Positions 55,073 through 64,000 of a stretch of DNA of 64,000 bases are shown piece after piece (the stretch's first letter is position 1; every line of letters starts with the position of its first letter). The position numbers were made by a program, and so were the translations under genes. Source of the DNA: Gilvimarinus sp. DA14 (GTDB taxonomy: Bacteria; Pseudomonadota; Gammaproteobacteria; Pseudomonadales; Cellvibrionaceae); the NCBI RefSeq assembly GCF_024204685.1, contig NZ_CP100350.1:2768501-2832500 (forward strand), read 5' to 3'. Below the pieces are notes generated by a model. The model was given only the letters and a program-made list of their open reading frames with translations, had not been told where the DNA came from and did not search any database.

Positions 55073-56779
55073 GTGGTTAAACATTCTTCTAACGTCATAT
55101 CAGTTGTCTGTCGGGTAATACGAGTATTGGTGGTCGTCGGTGCGGCAACTAACGCTTTTGCCAATCCTTTGAACGACGCCATCCGCAATAATGAACAACG
55201 TATAAAAGATGATGAGCTTCGTCGCGAGGACGAGCTTCAGCGTAACCTTCCTCAGTCCGACATTTTTCTGCAGCAACCAGCCGAGCAGGAACCACTGTTT
55301 AATCAAGACAGCCAGCAGTGCTTTGATATTCACGCAATTGAAGTATCAGGGGTAACGCGGTACTCCAGCGCCAAAATAGATGAGCTAACGGCTCCCTTTA
55401 CAAACCAGTGTTTGGGCATGGCCGGGCTACAAAAGATAGTCAGAGCCATCAGCAACCTGTATTTAAACAGCGGCTATGTCACCAGCAAAGCCTATGTGCA
55501 GCCTCAGGGAATACGCGACGGTGTGCTGGATATTCTAGTCGTTGAGGGCCGCCTGCAATCGTTGCAAGTTAAAAAGGGCGCGTTAACTGAGCGCCAGCTC
55601 TATTGGGCTTTTCCGGTTGCCGATGGTGAGCTGCTCAACCTGCGGGATTTAGAGCAGGGGCTGGAGAATATTAATCGTCTGCGTCAGAACACCGCGACGA
55701 TGGAATTACTGCCGGGTGAGCAGCGCGGCTCGACCGTGGTGGAAGTTGACAATACTCAAACTCGCCGCCTCAGCGGTGGTGCCGGTGTGAATAACAGTGG
55801 TAGTGAAGCCACTGGCGAATATTTAGCGAACCTGTTTGTCTCTTGGGATAACCCCACAGGCTCGAGTGATAACCTGTATTTAACCTTCAGCCAGTCGGTG
55901 GATGCCCCGCCCGATGCTGAATCAAGCAGCTATGCCCTCGCTTACAGTATGCCTTTAGGCAACTTGTTGCTGCGGCTCAATGCCAACCAGTTTGATTATC
56001 AGCAAAAAGTTTCCGGCGCGGTGGTGGACTTTACGACCAGCGGTTCATCCGAGGGGCAGTCGCTGGGTGCAGACTACATGCTGCGCCGAGGGCAGGCCGA
56101 TAAACTGGCGCTGTTGTTGTCTTTCAACCGTAAAGTTAGTCGCAACTATTTAGAGGATGTATATCTGGATACCTCCTCTCGGGTGCTTTACCTGACTGAG
56201 TTAGGGCTTAAATACACCCGTTATATCCAAGGCGCCGTTGCGCGATTGGAAGGCGTTTGGACGCGCAGTGGCGATTGGCTGGATGCAAAAACAAAAGTCG
56301 TTAGCGCCGAAGACGATTTTCAGTTCGACAAGTTCTCTGTAAACGCCAACTATTCAACGGGGTTTTCGTTACAAGAAGTTCCGTTTAGCTATCAAAGCAA
56401 TCTGTCACTCTATTACACCCCTGATGATGTTATCGCCTCCGAGGCTTTGTCTCTCGGTGGGCAATACACCGTGCGTGGCATTGAAAACGCCAGTATCGTC
56501 GGCTACAGCGGTGGTTACTGGCGTAACCAGCTGGGCCATCAGTTTGAGTTGCCCGTTAACGCTTCGTTAAATGTTTCCCTGGCGTTGGATGTCGGCAACA
56601 GCGACACGCCCGAATTTCCCGAGCAAGGCCGCGAGTGGATGGCGGGTGCCGTTATCAGTGCGGCGCTGGCCAGTCGACGCCTTGGTATCAATTTAACCTA
56701 CGCACACTCCCTGCAAAGCCCCGAGTATTTAAACGCTCAAGATTACGGCTTTTACGCATCAGCGCAGTTGTACTTTTAG
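55073..56779 (+). CDS. Two-partner secretion transporter TpsB (ShlB/FhaC/HecB family)
   Basis: This outer-membrane protein of about 568 residues secretes the adjacent TpsA. A signal peptide ends A-F-A. An acidic/basic linker follows, then POTRA domains near 85-160 (F-D-I-H-A-I-E-V-S-G-V-T-R-Y) and 160-230. The 16-strand barrel ends A-Q-L-Y-F, with the conserved V-R-G-I motif near residue 467. The start is ambiguous: GTG at 55067 or GTG at 55073, the latter better spaced from GGGA at 55061-55064. The partner gene starts 34 bp after its stop. Confidence 0.93.
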   Translation: MVKHSSNVISVVCRVIRVLVVVGAATNAFANPLNDAIRNNEQRIKDDELRREDELQRNLPQSDIFLQQPAEQEPLFNQDSQQCFDIHAIEVSGVTRYSSAKIDELTAPFTNQCLGMAGLQKIVRAISNLYLNSGYVTSKAYVQPQGIRDGVLDILVVEGRLQSLQVKKGALTERQLYWAFPVADGELLNLRDLEQGLENINRLRQNTATMELLPGEQRGSTVVEVDNTQTRRLSGGAGVNNSGSEATGEYLANLFVSWDNPTGSSDNLYLTFSQSVDAPPDAESSSYALAYSMPLGNLLLRLNANQFDYQQKVSGAVVDFTTSGSSEGQSLGADYMLRRGQADKLALLLSFNRKVSRNYLEDVYLDTSSRVLYLTELGLKYTRYIQGAVARLEGVWTRSGDWLDAKTKVVSAEDDFQFDKFSVNANYSTGFSLQEVPFSYQSNLSLYYTPDDVIASEALSLGGQYTVRGIENASIVGYSGGYWRNQLGHQFELPVNASLNVSLALDVGNSDTPEFPEQGREWMAGAVISAALASRRLGINLTYAHSLQSPEYLNAQDYGFYASAQLYF

Positions 56780-56813
56780 CAAATAACCAAACAACACAGT
56801 TCGCGAGCGCACT

Positions 56814-59800
56814 ATGGAACGCAAAAACAAAACACGGATTATTTCTCTTTCTGTCATTATCGCCATGATTGCCAACCCCGCCCTGGCAGAAAGGCAGCGC
56901 GCCGATGAAGTTCGAATGCGCCAGTTAATGCAGCAAGCCATGCAAACCGGTGCGGTCCAAAAGTCCAGTTCTCGGCGAACGGGTGCGCAAAAAGTTTCAG
57001 CGGATATGTCCGCGGGGGTGGTTGTCGATCACTCTGCCCCCGCTCGTAATCAATCCCGTTTAAAAGAATCCTCTAACGGCACACTGGTGGTGGATATTGC
57101 CGAGGCCAGTTCGGCGGGAGTATCTCATAACCGCTATCAGGATTTTAACGTCGATGAAAACGGCCTTATTTTAAACAATAGCACCGCACCGGTACTGACC
57201 CAGTTAGGCGGTTGGACCGACGGTAACCGCAATTTAACTGGCGGTTTGGCCAATATAATTTTAACCGAGGTAACTGGCGCCTCCCGCTCCAACCTGCTGG
57301 GTCATATAGAAGTAGCAGGCCAAGCCGCAGAATTTGTACTCGCAAACCAAAATGGCATTACCTGTGATGGCTGCGGGTTTATCAATATTCCCCGGGCAAC
57401 CTTAGTCACTGGCCGGGCCAATATGATAAACGGCAACCTGGATGGCTTTACTCTGGGTGACGGTGATTTTGTGCTCCAGGGCGATGGCATCAACGCCTCG
57501 AATGTTGACCGTTTCGATATCGTAACGCGCATGGCAACTATTAATGCCAGTCTTTACGGTAAAAAGGTTAACGTATTTACCGGTAACGACTATTTCTCTT
57601 ACCGCGACGGTGTTATCAGCTCGACCGAAAACTCGCAAGGCTCTACACCGTCTGGTGTTGCGCTGGACGTCGCGGCTTTGGGCGGAATGTACGCACAAAG
57701 CATCCACCTGATAGGTACCGAAAAAGGTTTGGGCGTTAACAGCGAGGGTTTAATTCAATCGGTTGAGCAGCTGGAAATTTCGGCAGATGGCGACATTCGC
57801 CTAAAAAATGCGGTCTCTAATCAAGCCGTAACCATTGCTTCCGCCTCTGAGAGTGTCATTGCCGATGGGCAAGTGTACGCGCCGACAGTGGAGCTTATTG
57901 CAAGCGACACTATCACCAATACTGGCATGCTAGCCGCTCAAGATTCACTGTCATTGCAGTCGGACCGTATCGTCCAGCAAGGGAATGTATACGCAGGCCT
58001 GGCGGAGGATGGCTCACTACTCCCTGAAGCAAGATTTAGCTTGAATGGCGTTAATCACCTGGAAAATTCCGGTTTTATATACAGCGCGGAAGATTTGTCG
58101 CTGTCATTGCAGTCGCTGAACAATAATAACGGCCACATCGTATCCGGCGGGGGGATAAATTTTGAAGTTGCCGAGCGAATTGGTAATCGCGCCGGTGTGC
58201 TTCAGGCCCAAGGTGGCAATGTGCAGCTTTCCGCCGATGTGCTGGACAATCACATCGGAGAGATTTATACATCGGATCAGTTCGAGCTTTTTATTGATGT
58301 TGATAGCGACATAGATAATTCGCAAGGTACTCTGTTTGGCGCCGAGGCTATCAGCATCCAGGTGGCTGAAGGAGGTATAGAAAATTCGCAGGGGAAAATT
58401 AAAAGCCAGCGCATAGCGCTGAGTGCAGACGGCGTCGTCAATGATGCAGGCTTTATTGATGCACAAACCCTCAGTGTAAATGCCGGTAGGTTGGATAATC
58501 GCAGCGGTGTTCTGCTGGCGAGCGATACGGAAGGCTCGGGCCTTTCGCTTCAAATTCAGGGCGACATTGACAACGAGCAGGGAAGCATTCATTCCGCAGG
58601 TGAGTTACAGCTTTCCGCAACGGGTGGCCTGAACAATACCGGCGGCACCATCAGCTCCACCCAGGGTGAGCTAACGCTGAGTGTGTTAAATGATATAAAT
58701 AACACACAGGGGGCGATCACCGCGCAGACCTTTACGCTCAACGCTACCGACCTGACAAATACCGAAGGCCTGCTGTCAGCCGACTCGTTCACCGGTGGGT
58801 TGCAAAGTATCAATAATCACCGGGGCAGCATTCAAGCGCAACAGTTACATATTGATGCCGCTCAGTATCAAAGCGCGGGCGGGCTTTTGCTCGCTCACGG
58901 TGAGCAGGCTGACTTGAGCCTGAACATTGAAGGGCTTATCAGCAACACTGCAGGCGCCAGCATACAGACGCAGGGTGAGAATTTTGATGTCGCTGCCGAA
59001 AGCTTAATCAATAACGACTCCGACATCCTCCATTACGGCCACGGCGATTTCAATCTTACCGCAAGCAATACTGACAATAGCGACGGTGTTATTAGCAGCC
59101 AGGGCGACATTCGCCTGGATATTTCCAGCCTGGACAATCGTCTCGGCGTCATTAATGGCGATGCTTTGTTTGTCACCGCCGATGATCTTGTCAATGACGA
59201 TGGTCAGTTGGCAGCCTCTGATATTACCGTGGATGCGCACAGTATCAGCAACCGATCCGGGTTGCTCTCGGCTGCCAATGGTTTGAATTTGCAAACTGTT
59301 GCGCTAGATAACGCCGGCGGGGAAGTTTCTGGCGCAAGTGGTGTGGCTCTGTCTTTTGCTGCGAGCGATGCTTTGGATAATCGCAACGGGGTTATTGTAT
59401 CCGGCCAGGTCTTACAGATTGATGCACTAGGGTCTTTGCGCAATACCGGTGTGCTCCAATCCCAAGGCAGTTTCACTTTTACCGCAGATCAGCTGGCGAA
59501 TGATGGCCAGCTGCGCGGCGACAATGTGAGCCTCGAATTAAATCAGCTTACCAATCACAATGGCGGCTTAATTGAAGCTCAGTCGCTAAGCATTGATGCC
59601 ACAGATATACACAACGCGGGGGCGATTCTTTCCTCAGGGGCGGGCGATCGGGACTTTCAGCTAAGCGTCGGCAGCTTTTTCAATACGGGCCTGCTAGAGG
59701 TTTATTCCCATAACCTGAAACTCAGTGATATCGCCTACGAGACACAGGGCGGCCGTATTATTCACCACGGTGAAGGGCGGCTTTCTGTTGCCACCGGCAA

Positions 59801-62800
59801 TGTATTTGATAACCGTACCGGCACGCTTTATACCGCAGGAAGTCTGGATATCAGTGCATCGGTAATCGATAACCGCGGCGGTGAAATCAGCGCGGGTAAA
59901 AATCTGGGTTTAACGGTAAATGCTTTTAACAATGAACAGGGCCTGCTGCAATCGGGCGGCAGCTTGACTTTTGATTTGTCCGAGCTGAACAACCGCGCCG
60001 GTCGCATTCATCTGTTTTCTGATTCCGATTCAAGCTTTACCATTGAAAACACACTCGATCTTACCGACGGCGAGATTATCTCGTTTGGTGAAGGCGGCTT
60101 ATCACTTGCGGCCAATCAGGTCGTGAACACTCGTGGGCAACTATCGTCCCATAGCGACATTCATATTCAGGCTGAGACATTTTTGAATCAGCAGGGTGTT
60201 TTATCCGCTGCGACTAATGTCACCCTGAACGCGGAAGAAATCGATAACCTAGACGGTGAAATAAGTGGCCACAGCGTCACCATTACCACGCCAAAGTTTG
60301 CTAACCACGGCGTGGTATCCGCGTTTTCGCAGCAGGGCGAAGCCTTGAGCTTTTATGTGGATGAGCTTATTAACCGTGGTTTACTGGAAAGCTACGGTGT
60401 GACTTTGGATTTGAGTGATACCCACCTAGACAACCGTGATGGGCGGTTGCTGCACCAGGGGCAGGGTATGCTATCGCTGCAGCAGCAGGCGCTGGATAAC
60501 ACCCGTGGCCAGGTGTACACCGCAGGCTCATTAAGTGTGTCGGCGCAGTCAATTGACAATACCTCGGGGGAGATTGTCGCTGAGGGCATAGCAAGCTTAA
60601 ATGCCACCCAGGGCATTGTTAATTACGCCGGGGTCATTCAATCCCAAGACAATCTCACAATACAGGCAAATGAGTTACACAACGAAGCCGAAGGCTATGT
60701 GGTATCTCTAGGCCAAGCGGCGAATATCAATGTAACAAACCTTGTCAACGACTCGGTGATTCAGGCCGCTCACGATCTAAATATTGAAGCTCATCAGTTG
60801 CGTAACCAGGGGGAGGTCATTGGCACCGGCGTAATCCTGAACGCAAACCAAATGAATAATACCGGCCTTATCAGTGCTCAGAATTTATCAGCTAAGGTAG
60901 AACAACTACTAAATAACGAAGAAGGTATTGTTCAGGCCAGTGAGCTGGACATTCTTGCAGATAGTTTCGTAAATTCTGGCACCGTGATCGGCTACGGGCA
61001 AGACGCTTCCGGTACGTCGCTTAATGTTGATACATTGGCCAACACAGGGCGCATTGAAAGTTATGGTGGTGTGCTGTCCGTGCAGGCGCGCGAACTTATT
61101 AATTCGCAAGGGTTATTGCTTGCCTCGGGGGCACAGACTCATTTGGCCGTGGCGACCGATGCGTTCGATAACCGCGATGGTGTAATCGCATCCGGCCACG
61201 ACCTGACGCTCGACACTGATAGTCTCATCAACGCCAACGGTGAAGTAAGCGCGGCGCAGACACTGCTTTTACAAGCAGCACAATTGGATAACGCCAGTGG
61301 TGTTATCTCTTCAGCGGCCGAGCTGGACATTACCGCAACTTCACTAAATAACACGGCGGATGGCTTATTAGTAGCGGATGAGCAAATCCGTGCAAATATT
61401 GCGAACTTTGATAATACCCAAGGTCGGCTTGCCACCTCGGAGCTTAGCCTCACCCTTGAGGCACTGCACAACGCAAACGGATTAATCAGTGCGGATTATT
61501 TCAGTATTGCGGCCGATAGCGTAGATAACACCGCAGGGCTATTACTGGCCACAAATTCACTTGAGGCCAGCACACTAGCGGTAACCTCTTCGCTCAATAA
61601 CACCGCGGGTAGCTTACAGGTAGAGGGCGGTAGCTTTGCCATTAATGCACATGAGCTAAACAATGGTGGCAGCGGCCAAATTGTTCACAGTGGCGCAGGT
61701 GAGTTGGCGGTTACTGCAGGGCGTATTAACAACGGCGCCGAGTCTGTTATTGCCGGTGAAGCGAATGTTCAGCTAACGGCTGCTACTGACCTTGTTAACC
61801 AGGGTGTGATTCAAGCGGCTGATAATTTGGTGGTTGATACCCACACGTTTGAGAATAACGCGGGCCAGATTCTGGCCGATGGCGGTATCAGCATTCGCGC
61901 TGACACCATCACTAACAGCTCGACAAACGAACAAGTGCGTGGTTGGCTAAATGCCGACTGGATAGACATTACCGTCGCACGTTTCGTGAATGACCAATAC
62001 GCCCGGGTAGAGGCCTCCGAGCTTGTGCTGTCCGCCACCGAGACAGTTAACCACGGGTTGTTGCTGGCGGCTGATGAGCAAGCTGCATCCAAGCTTGCGA
62101 TTACGACAGACACACTGAGCAACAGTGGTCATATTGAATCTTACAATGGTGTGGCCACCGTACAGGGCGGGGTAATAGACAACAGCGGGGTAGTGGCACA
62201 AACACAAGGCCAAACGCTGCGGCTTGAGGCCGATACCCTGAACAATACCGGAGTATTGGCCGGTGATGGCGAGCTGACGGTAATTGCCGAAGGTCAGTTA
62301 CATAATCAGGGCGAAATAGCCGGTACCGGGAGCGGGGCGGTTAGCTTATCGGCCGCCGAATTGATTAACGAGCAAGGTCTGCTCAGTGCCAGCACATTGG
62401 ATATTCAGGCGGGGCAGCTGAACAACCTGGCCGGAGAAATCAACGCCAATACCTTAGGCATTACCACTCAGCAGTTGGTAAACGATACCGCCACGATTCT
62501 TGCCGCGAACCTTGCAATTGAGGCCGCCGACGTCATCAACCGAGCCGATGCCGACGGGCAAAGCTACCTCAGTGCCGATACTCTTACCCTTGATGCGAAT
62601 ACACTCAACAACACCGCCACGGTACAGGGCCAACAGCTGACGCTGGATGCCCATGCTCTGACGAATCGCGAAGGCACCATACTGGCCACTGGCGAGCAGG
62701 GCGAAAGCTTGCGGCTGCTAGCCGCCCAAGTAGATAACAGCGGCGGACTGATTGAAGCCCACGGAGAGCATTTGTCTATCGGCGCGGCGCTTATCAATCA

Positions 62801-64000
62801 GCAAGGCACTTTGTTGCATACCGGTAATGGCGTACTGACGCTATCGGATATCGACAACAGCGCTGGCCAGGTGGCGACGCAAGGCGCCTTACAGCTTGAC
62901 GCTACCGACGTAAACAACAGCCAACAAGGATTGATTCAGGTGGCCGGTGCTGCCCAGGTATCCGCTACTCGTTTGAATAACCAAGGCGGTACTTTGGTGG
63001 CCGGGCAAGGTTTATCGTTAAACGTCGACGAGGTGCAAAACACCGATGGCGGTTTGGTGCTATCGCAATCCACCCAAACGGACGACTTTTTCTGGAGTGG
63101 CAGCACCTGGAATAACCAGTACGGCACCTTAGAAATTCATTCGGCTGATCAGACCTTGCAGCTTGACGGGTTTAATAACGCAAGCGGTACTCTCTATCAC
63201 GCCGCTGCCGGCACACTCACTCTTGAAAGTCTCGCAGACTGGAATAGTGGCGACGGCGTTATCGTCAGCGATGGCGATATCGAGGTTCAAGCGCAGCAGC
63301 GTTTTACCAACAGCGGGACACTGGCAGCGAATAGCATTGAAATTTCAGCCACTGAAATGGAAAACCAATTTGACGGTTTTATCAATGCTGGTTGGATGAG
63401 CCTGGATGCTCAAACGGCCACTAACTTTGGCACCGTCCAGACTGGTCAGTTTTCGTTGCGCTCTGGTGTGTTGCGCAACCAGGCCACGCCCGCTGGTGAC
63501 GGCAGCTACGAAGGTGGCCTGCTGATGGTTACCTCGGAACAAAACAATGCGTTTAGCCTCAACGGCAACAACCTGGAAAACAACGCCGGAGCGCGGCTGC
63601 AGCTCCACTCCGCCAGTAATCACATGGATGGACAAGTAATCAACCAGGGCGTTGTCGCCGCATTGGGCGAAGGTGAGCTGTCGTTTAATGGGCTGGTTAA
63701 CCACCAGGGGGTGGTGTATTCGGGCGGCTCGATCACCGTGGCGCAGGGCAACTGGGATAACCGCGAAGGCGAAGTACGTGCAGAGGGTGCCGTGAATGTG
63801 GATGCATCGGCACTGAATAATACTAACGGAATTATCCAAGCCGCGACCGGCCTGAACATTAACGCTGATACCTTAATAAATACAGACGGCTCGGTGTTTT
63901 CGGAAAACGCCATAGCGCTATCGCTGCAAAACACTCTGGATAATTCGCGCGGCGCGGTGCTGGCAGAGTCTGGGGCCGTCACCATCCAGGCTGACACCTT
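56814..64000 (+). CDS. Filamentous haemagglutinin-family TpsA exoprotein (3' end outside window)
   Basis: An ATG at 56814 opens a frame that appears to run without a stop to the window end, at least 2395 codons. A short signal peptide (M-E-R-K-N-K-T-R then a hydrophobic run ending P-A-L-A) is followed by the TPS secretion domain, with N-Q-N-G-I-T-C-D-G-C-G-F-I-N at 178-191 (canonical NPNG-type motif and paired Cys). From about residue 330 the protein is built of degenerate haemagglutinin repeats with recurring L-D-N-x-x-G-x-I and L-N-N-T-x-G motifs, expected to form a long beta-helix. It may be an adhesin or a CdiA-like contact-dependent toxin; the deciding C-terminus is not in the window. 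Confidence 0.93.
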   Translation, partial: MERKNKTRIISLSVIIAMIANPALAERQRADEVRMRQLMQQAMQTGAVQKSSSRRTGAQKVSADMSAGVVVDHSAPARNQSRLKESSNGTLVVDIAEASSAGVSHNRYQDFNVDENGLILNNSTAPVLTQLGGWTDGNRNLTGGLANIILTEVTGASRSNLLGHIEVAGQAAEFVLANQNGITCDGCGFINIPRATLVTGRANMINGNLDGFTLGDGDFVLQGDGINASNVDRFDIVTRMATINASLYGKKVNVFTGNDYFSYRDGVISSTENSQGSTPSGVALDVAALGGMYAQSIHLIGTEKGLGVNSEGLIQSVEQLEISADGDIRLKNAVSNQAVTIASASESVIADGQVYAPTVELIASDTITNTGMLAAQDSLSLQSDRIVQQGNVYAGLAEDGSLLPEARFSLNGVNHLENSGFIYSAEDLSLSLQSLNNNNGHIVSGGGINFEVAERIGNRAGVLQAQGGNVQLSADVLDNHIGEIYTSDQFELFIDVDSDIDNSQGTLFGAEAISIQVAEGGIENSQGKIKSQRIALSADGVVNDAGFIDAQTLSVNAGRLDNRSGVLLASDTEGSGLSLQIQGDIDNEQGSIHSAGELQLSATGGLNNTGGTISSTQGELTLSVLNDINNTQGAITAQTFTLNATDLTNTEGLLSADSFTGGLQSINNHRGSIQAQQLHIDAAQYQSAGGLLLAHGEQADLSLNIEGLISNTAGASIQTQGENFDVAAESLINNDSDILHYGHGDFNLTASNTDNSDGVISSQGDIRLDISSLDNRLGVINGDALFVTADDLVNDDGQLAASDITVDAHSISNRSGLLSAANGLNLQTVALDNAGGEVSGASGVALSFAASDALDNRNGVIVSGQVLQIDALGSLRNTGVLQSQGSFTFTADQLANDGQLRGDNVSLELNQLTNHNGGLIEAQSLSIDATDIHNAGAILSSGAGDRDFQLSVGSFFNTGLLEVYSHNLKLSDIAYETQGGRIIHHGEGRLSVATGNVFDNRTGTLYTAGSLDISASVIDNRGGEISAGKNLGLTVNAFNNEQGLLQSGGSLTFDLSELNNRAGRIHLFSDSDSSFTIENTLDLTDGEIISFGEGGLSLAANQVVNTRGQLSSHSDIHIQAETFLNQQGVLSAATNVTLNAEEIDNLDGEISGHSVTITTPKFANHGVVSAFSQQGEALSFYVDELINRGLLESYGVTLDLSDTHLDNRDGRLLHQGQGMLSLQQQALDNTRGQVYTAGSLSVSAQSIDNTSGEIVAEGIASLNATQGIVNYAGVIQSQDNLTIQANELHNEAEGYVVSLGQAANINVTNLVNDSVIQAAHDLNIEAHQLRNQGEVIGTGVILNANQMNNTGLISAQNLSAKVEQLLNNEEGIVQASELDILADSFVNSGTVIGYGQDASGTSLNVDTLANTGRIESYGGVLSVQARELINSQGLLLASGAQTHLAVATDAFDNRDGVIASGHDLTLDTDSLINANGEVSAAQTLLLQAAQLDNASGVISSAAELDITATSLNNTADGLLVADEQIRANIANFDNTQGRLATSELSLTLEALHNANGLISADYFSIAADSVDNTAGLLLATNSLEASTLAVTSSLNNTAGSLQVEGGSFAINAHELNNGGSGQIVHSGAGELAVTAGRINNGAESVIAGEANVQLTAATDLVNQGVIQAADNLVVDTHTFENNAGQILADGGISIRADTITNSSTNEQVRGWLNADWIDITVARFVNDQYARVEASELVLSATETVNHGLLLAADEQAASKLAITTDTLSNSGHIESYNGVATVQGGVIDNSGVVAQTQGQTLRLEADTLNNTGVLAGDGELTVIAEGQLHNQGEIAGTGSGAVSLSAAELINEQGLLSASTLDIQAGQLNNLAGEINANTLGITTQQLVNDTATILAANLAIEAADVINRADADGQSYLSADTLTLDANTLNNTATVQGQQLTLDAHALTNREGTILATGEQGESLRLLAAQVDNSGGLIEAHGEHLSIGAALINQQGTLLHTGNGVLTLSDIDNSAGQVATQGALQLDATDVNNSQQGLIQVAGAAQVSATRLNNQGGTLVAGQGLSLNVDEVQNTDGGLVLSQSTQTDDFFWSGSTWNNQYGTLEIHSADQTLQLDGFNNASGTLYHAAAGTLTLESLADWNSGDGVIVSDGDIEVQAQQRFTNSGTLAANSIEISATEMENQFDGFINAGWMSLDAQTATNFGTVQTGQFSLRSGVLRNQATPAGDGSYEGGLLMVTSEQNNAFSLNGNNLENNAGARLQLHSASNHMDGQVINQGVVAALGEGELSFNGLVNHQGVVYSGGSITVAQGNWDNREGEVRAEGAVNVDASALNNTNGIIQAATGLNINADTLINTDGSVFSENAIALSLQNTLDNSRGAVLAESGAVTIQADT

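Overview
The window reads as a chromosomal segment of a polysaccharide-degrading gammaproteobacterium, most likely a marine member of the Cellvibrionaceae or a close relative. Three things suggest this. The housekeeping gene order matches Pseudomonas-type gammaproteobacteria (rph-crc-pyrE, argB-algC-coaBC-radC-rpmBG, zapA-6S RNA-fau, pepP-ubiH-ubiI, metX-metW-rdgB, proC-yggS/pilT-pilU). A very large lipoprotein carries poly-serine linkers, as is typical of Saccharophagus, Cellvibrio and Teredinibacter. The proteins themselves look gammaproteobacterial throughout. I assign no species.

Layout. 1-6.6 kb: the end of a LacI-family regulator, two membrane proteins, yicC, rph, crc, pyrE, a secreted coiled-coil protein and slmA. 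6.6-13.6 kb: argB, membrane-anchored algC, coaBC, radC, rpmB, rpmG and rpiA; dut is absent from its usual place between coaBC and algC. 13.7-25.5 kb: ilvA, fau, 6S RNA, zapA, a ZapB-like protein, ygfB-pepP-ubiH-ubiI, a cold-shock protein and hisBHAF. 25.5-45 kb is the accessory part: a DUF1080 lipoprotein; a thiamine acquisition operon under a TPP riboswitch (TonB receptor, YkoF-like protein, PnuT, thiamine kinase); a membrane-spanning AraC-type sensor-regulator; a HopJ-family protein; a 1750-residue lipoprotein with two GH16 catalytic domains; a PL10 pectate lyase; an HxlR-azoreductase pair; and a second TonB receptor. 45-54.8 kb: metX-metW-DUF4426-rdgB, a dynamin-like GTPase, yggT-proC-yggS, and the divergent twitching-motility ATPase genes pilT and pilU. 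54.8-64 kb: a two-partner secretion locus with a TpsB transporter and the first 2395 codons of a haemagglutinin-like TpsA that runs off the window.

How the genes work together. The GH16 lipoprotein, the pectate lyase and the AraC sensor look like a small plant- or algal-glycan module. The riboswitch operon gives a complete thiamine import-and-salvage path from outer membrane to cytoplasmic kinase. The TpsBA pair is preceded by an ideal CRP-type site, which suggests cAMP-dependent expression of a surface adhesin or contact-dependent toxin. The toxin and immunity end, if there is one, lies beyond base 64000.

The strongest candidates for something new are the duplicated GH16 protein with its two repeated unassigned beta-sandwich module types, the dynamin-like GTPase between metX and yggT, the nested inverted repeat upstream of the GH16 gene, and the unfinished TPS locus. 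I see no CRISPR array, prophage, transposase or tRNA gene. All identifications are by reading the sequence; no database search was run.
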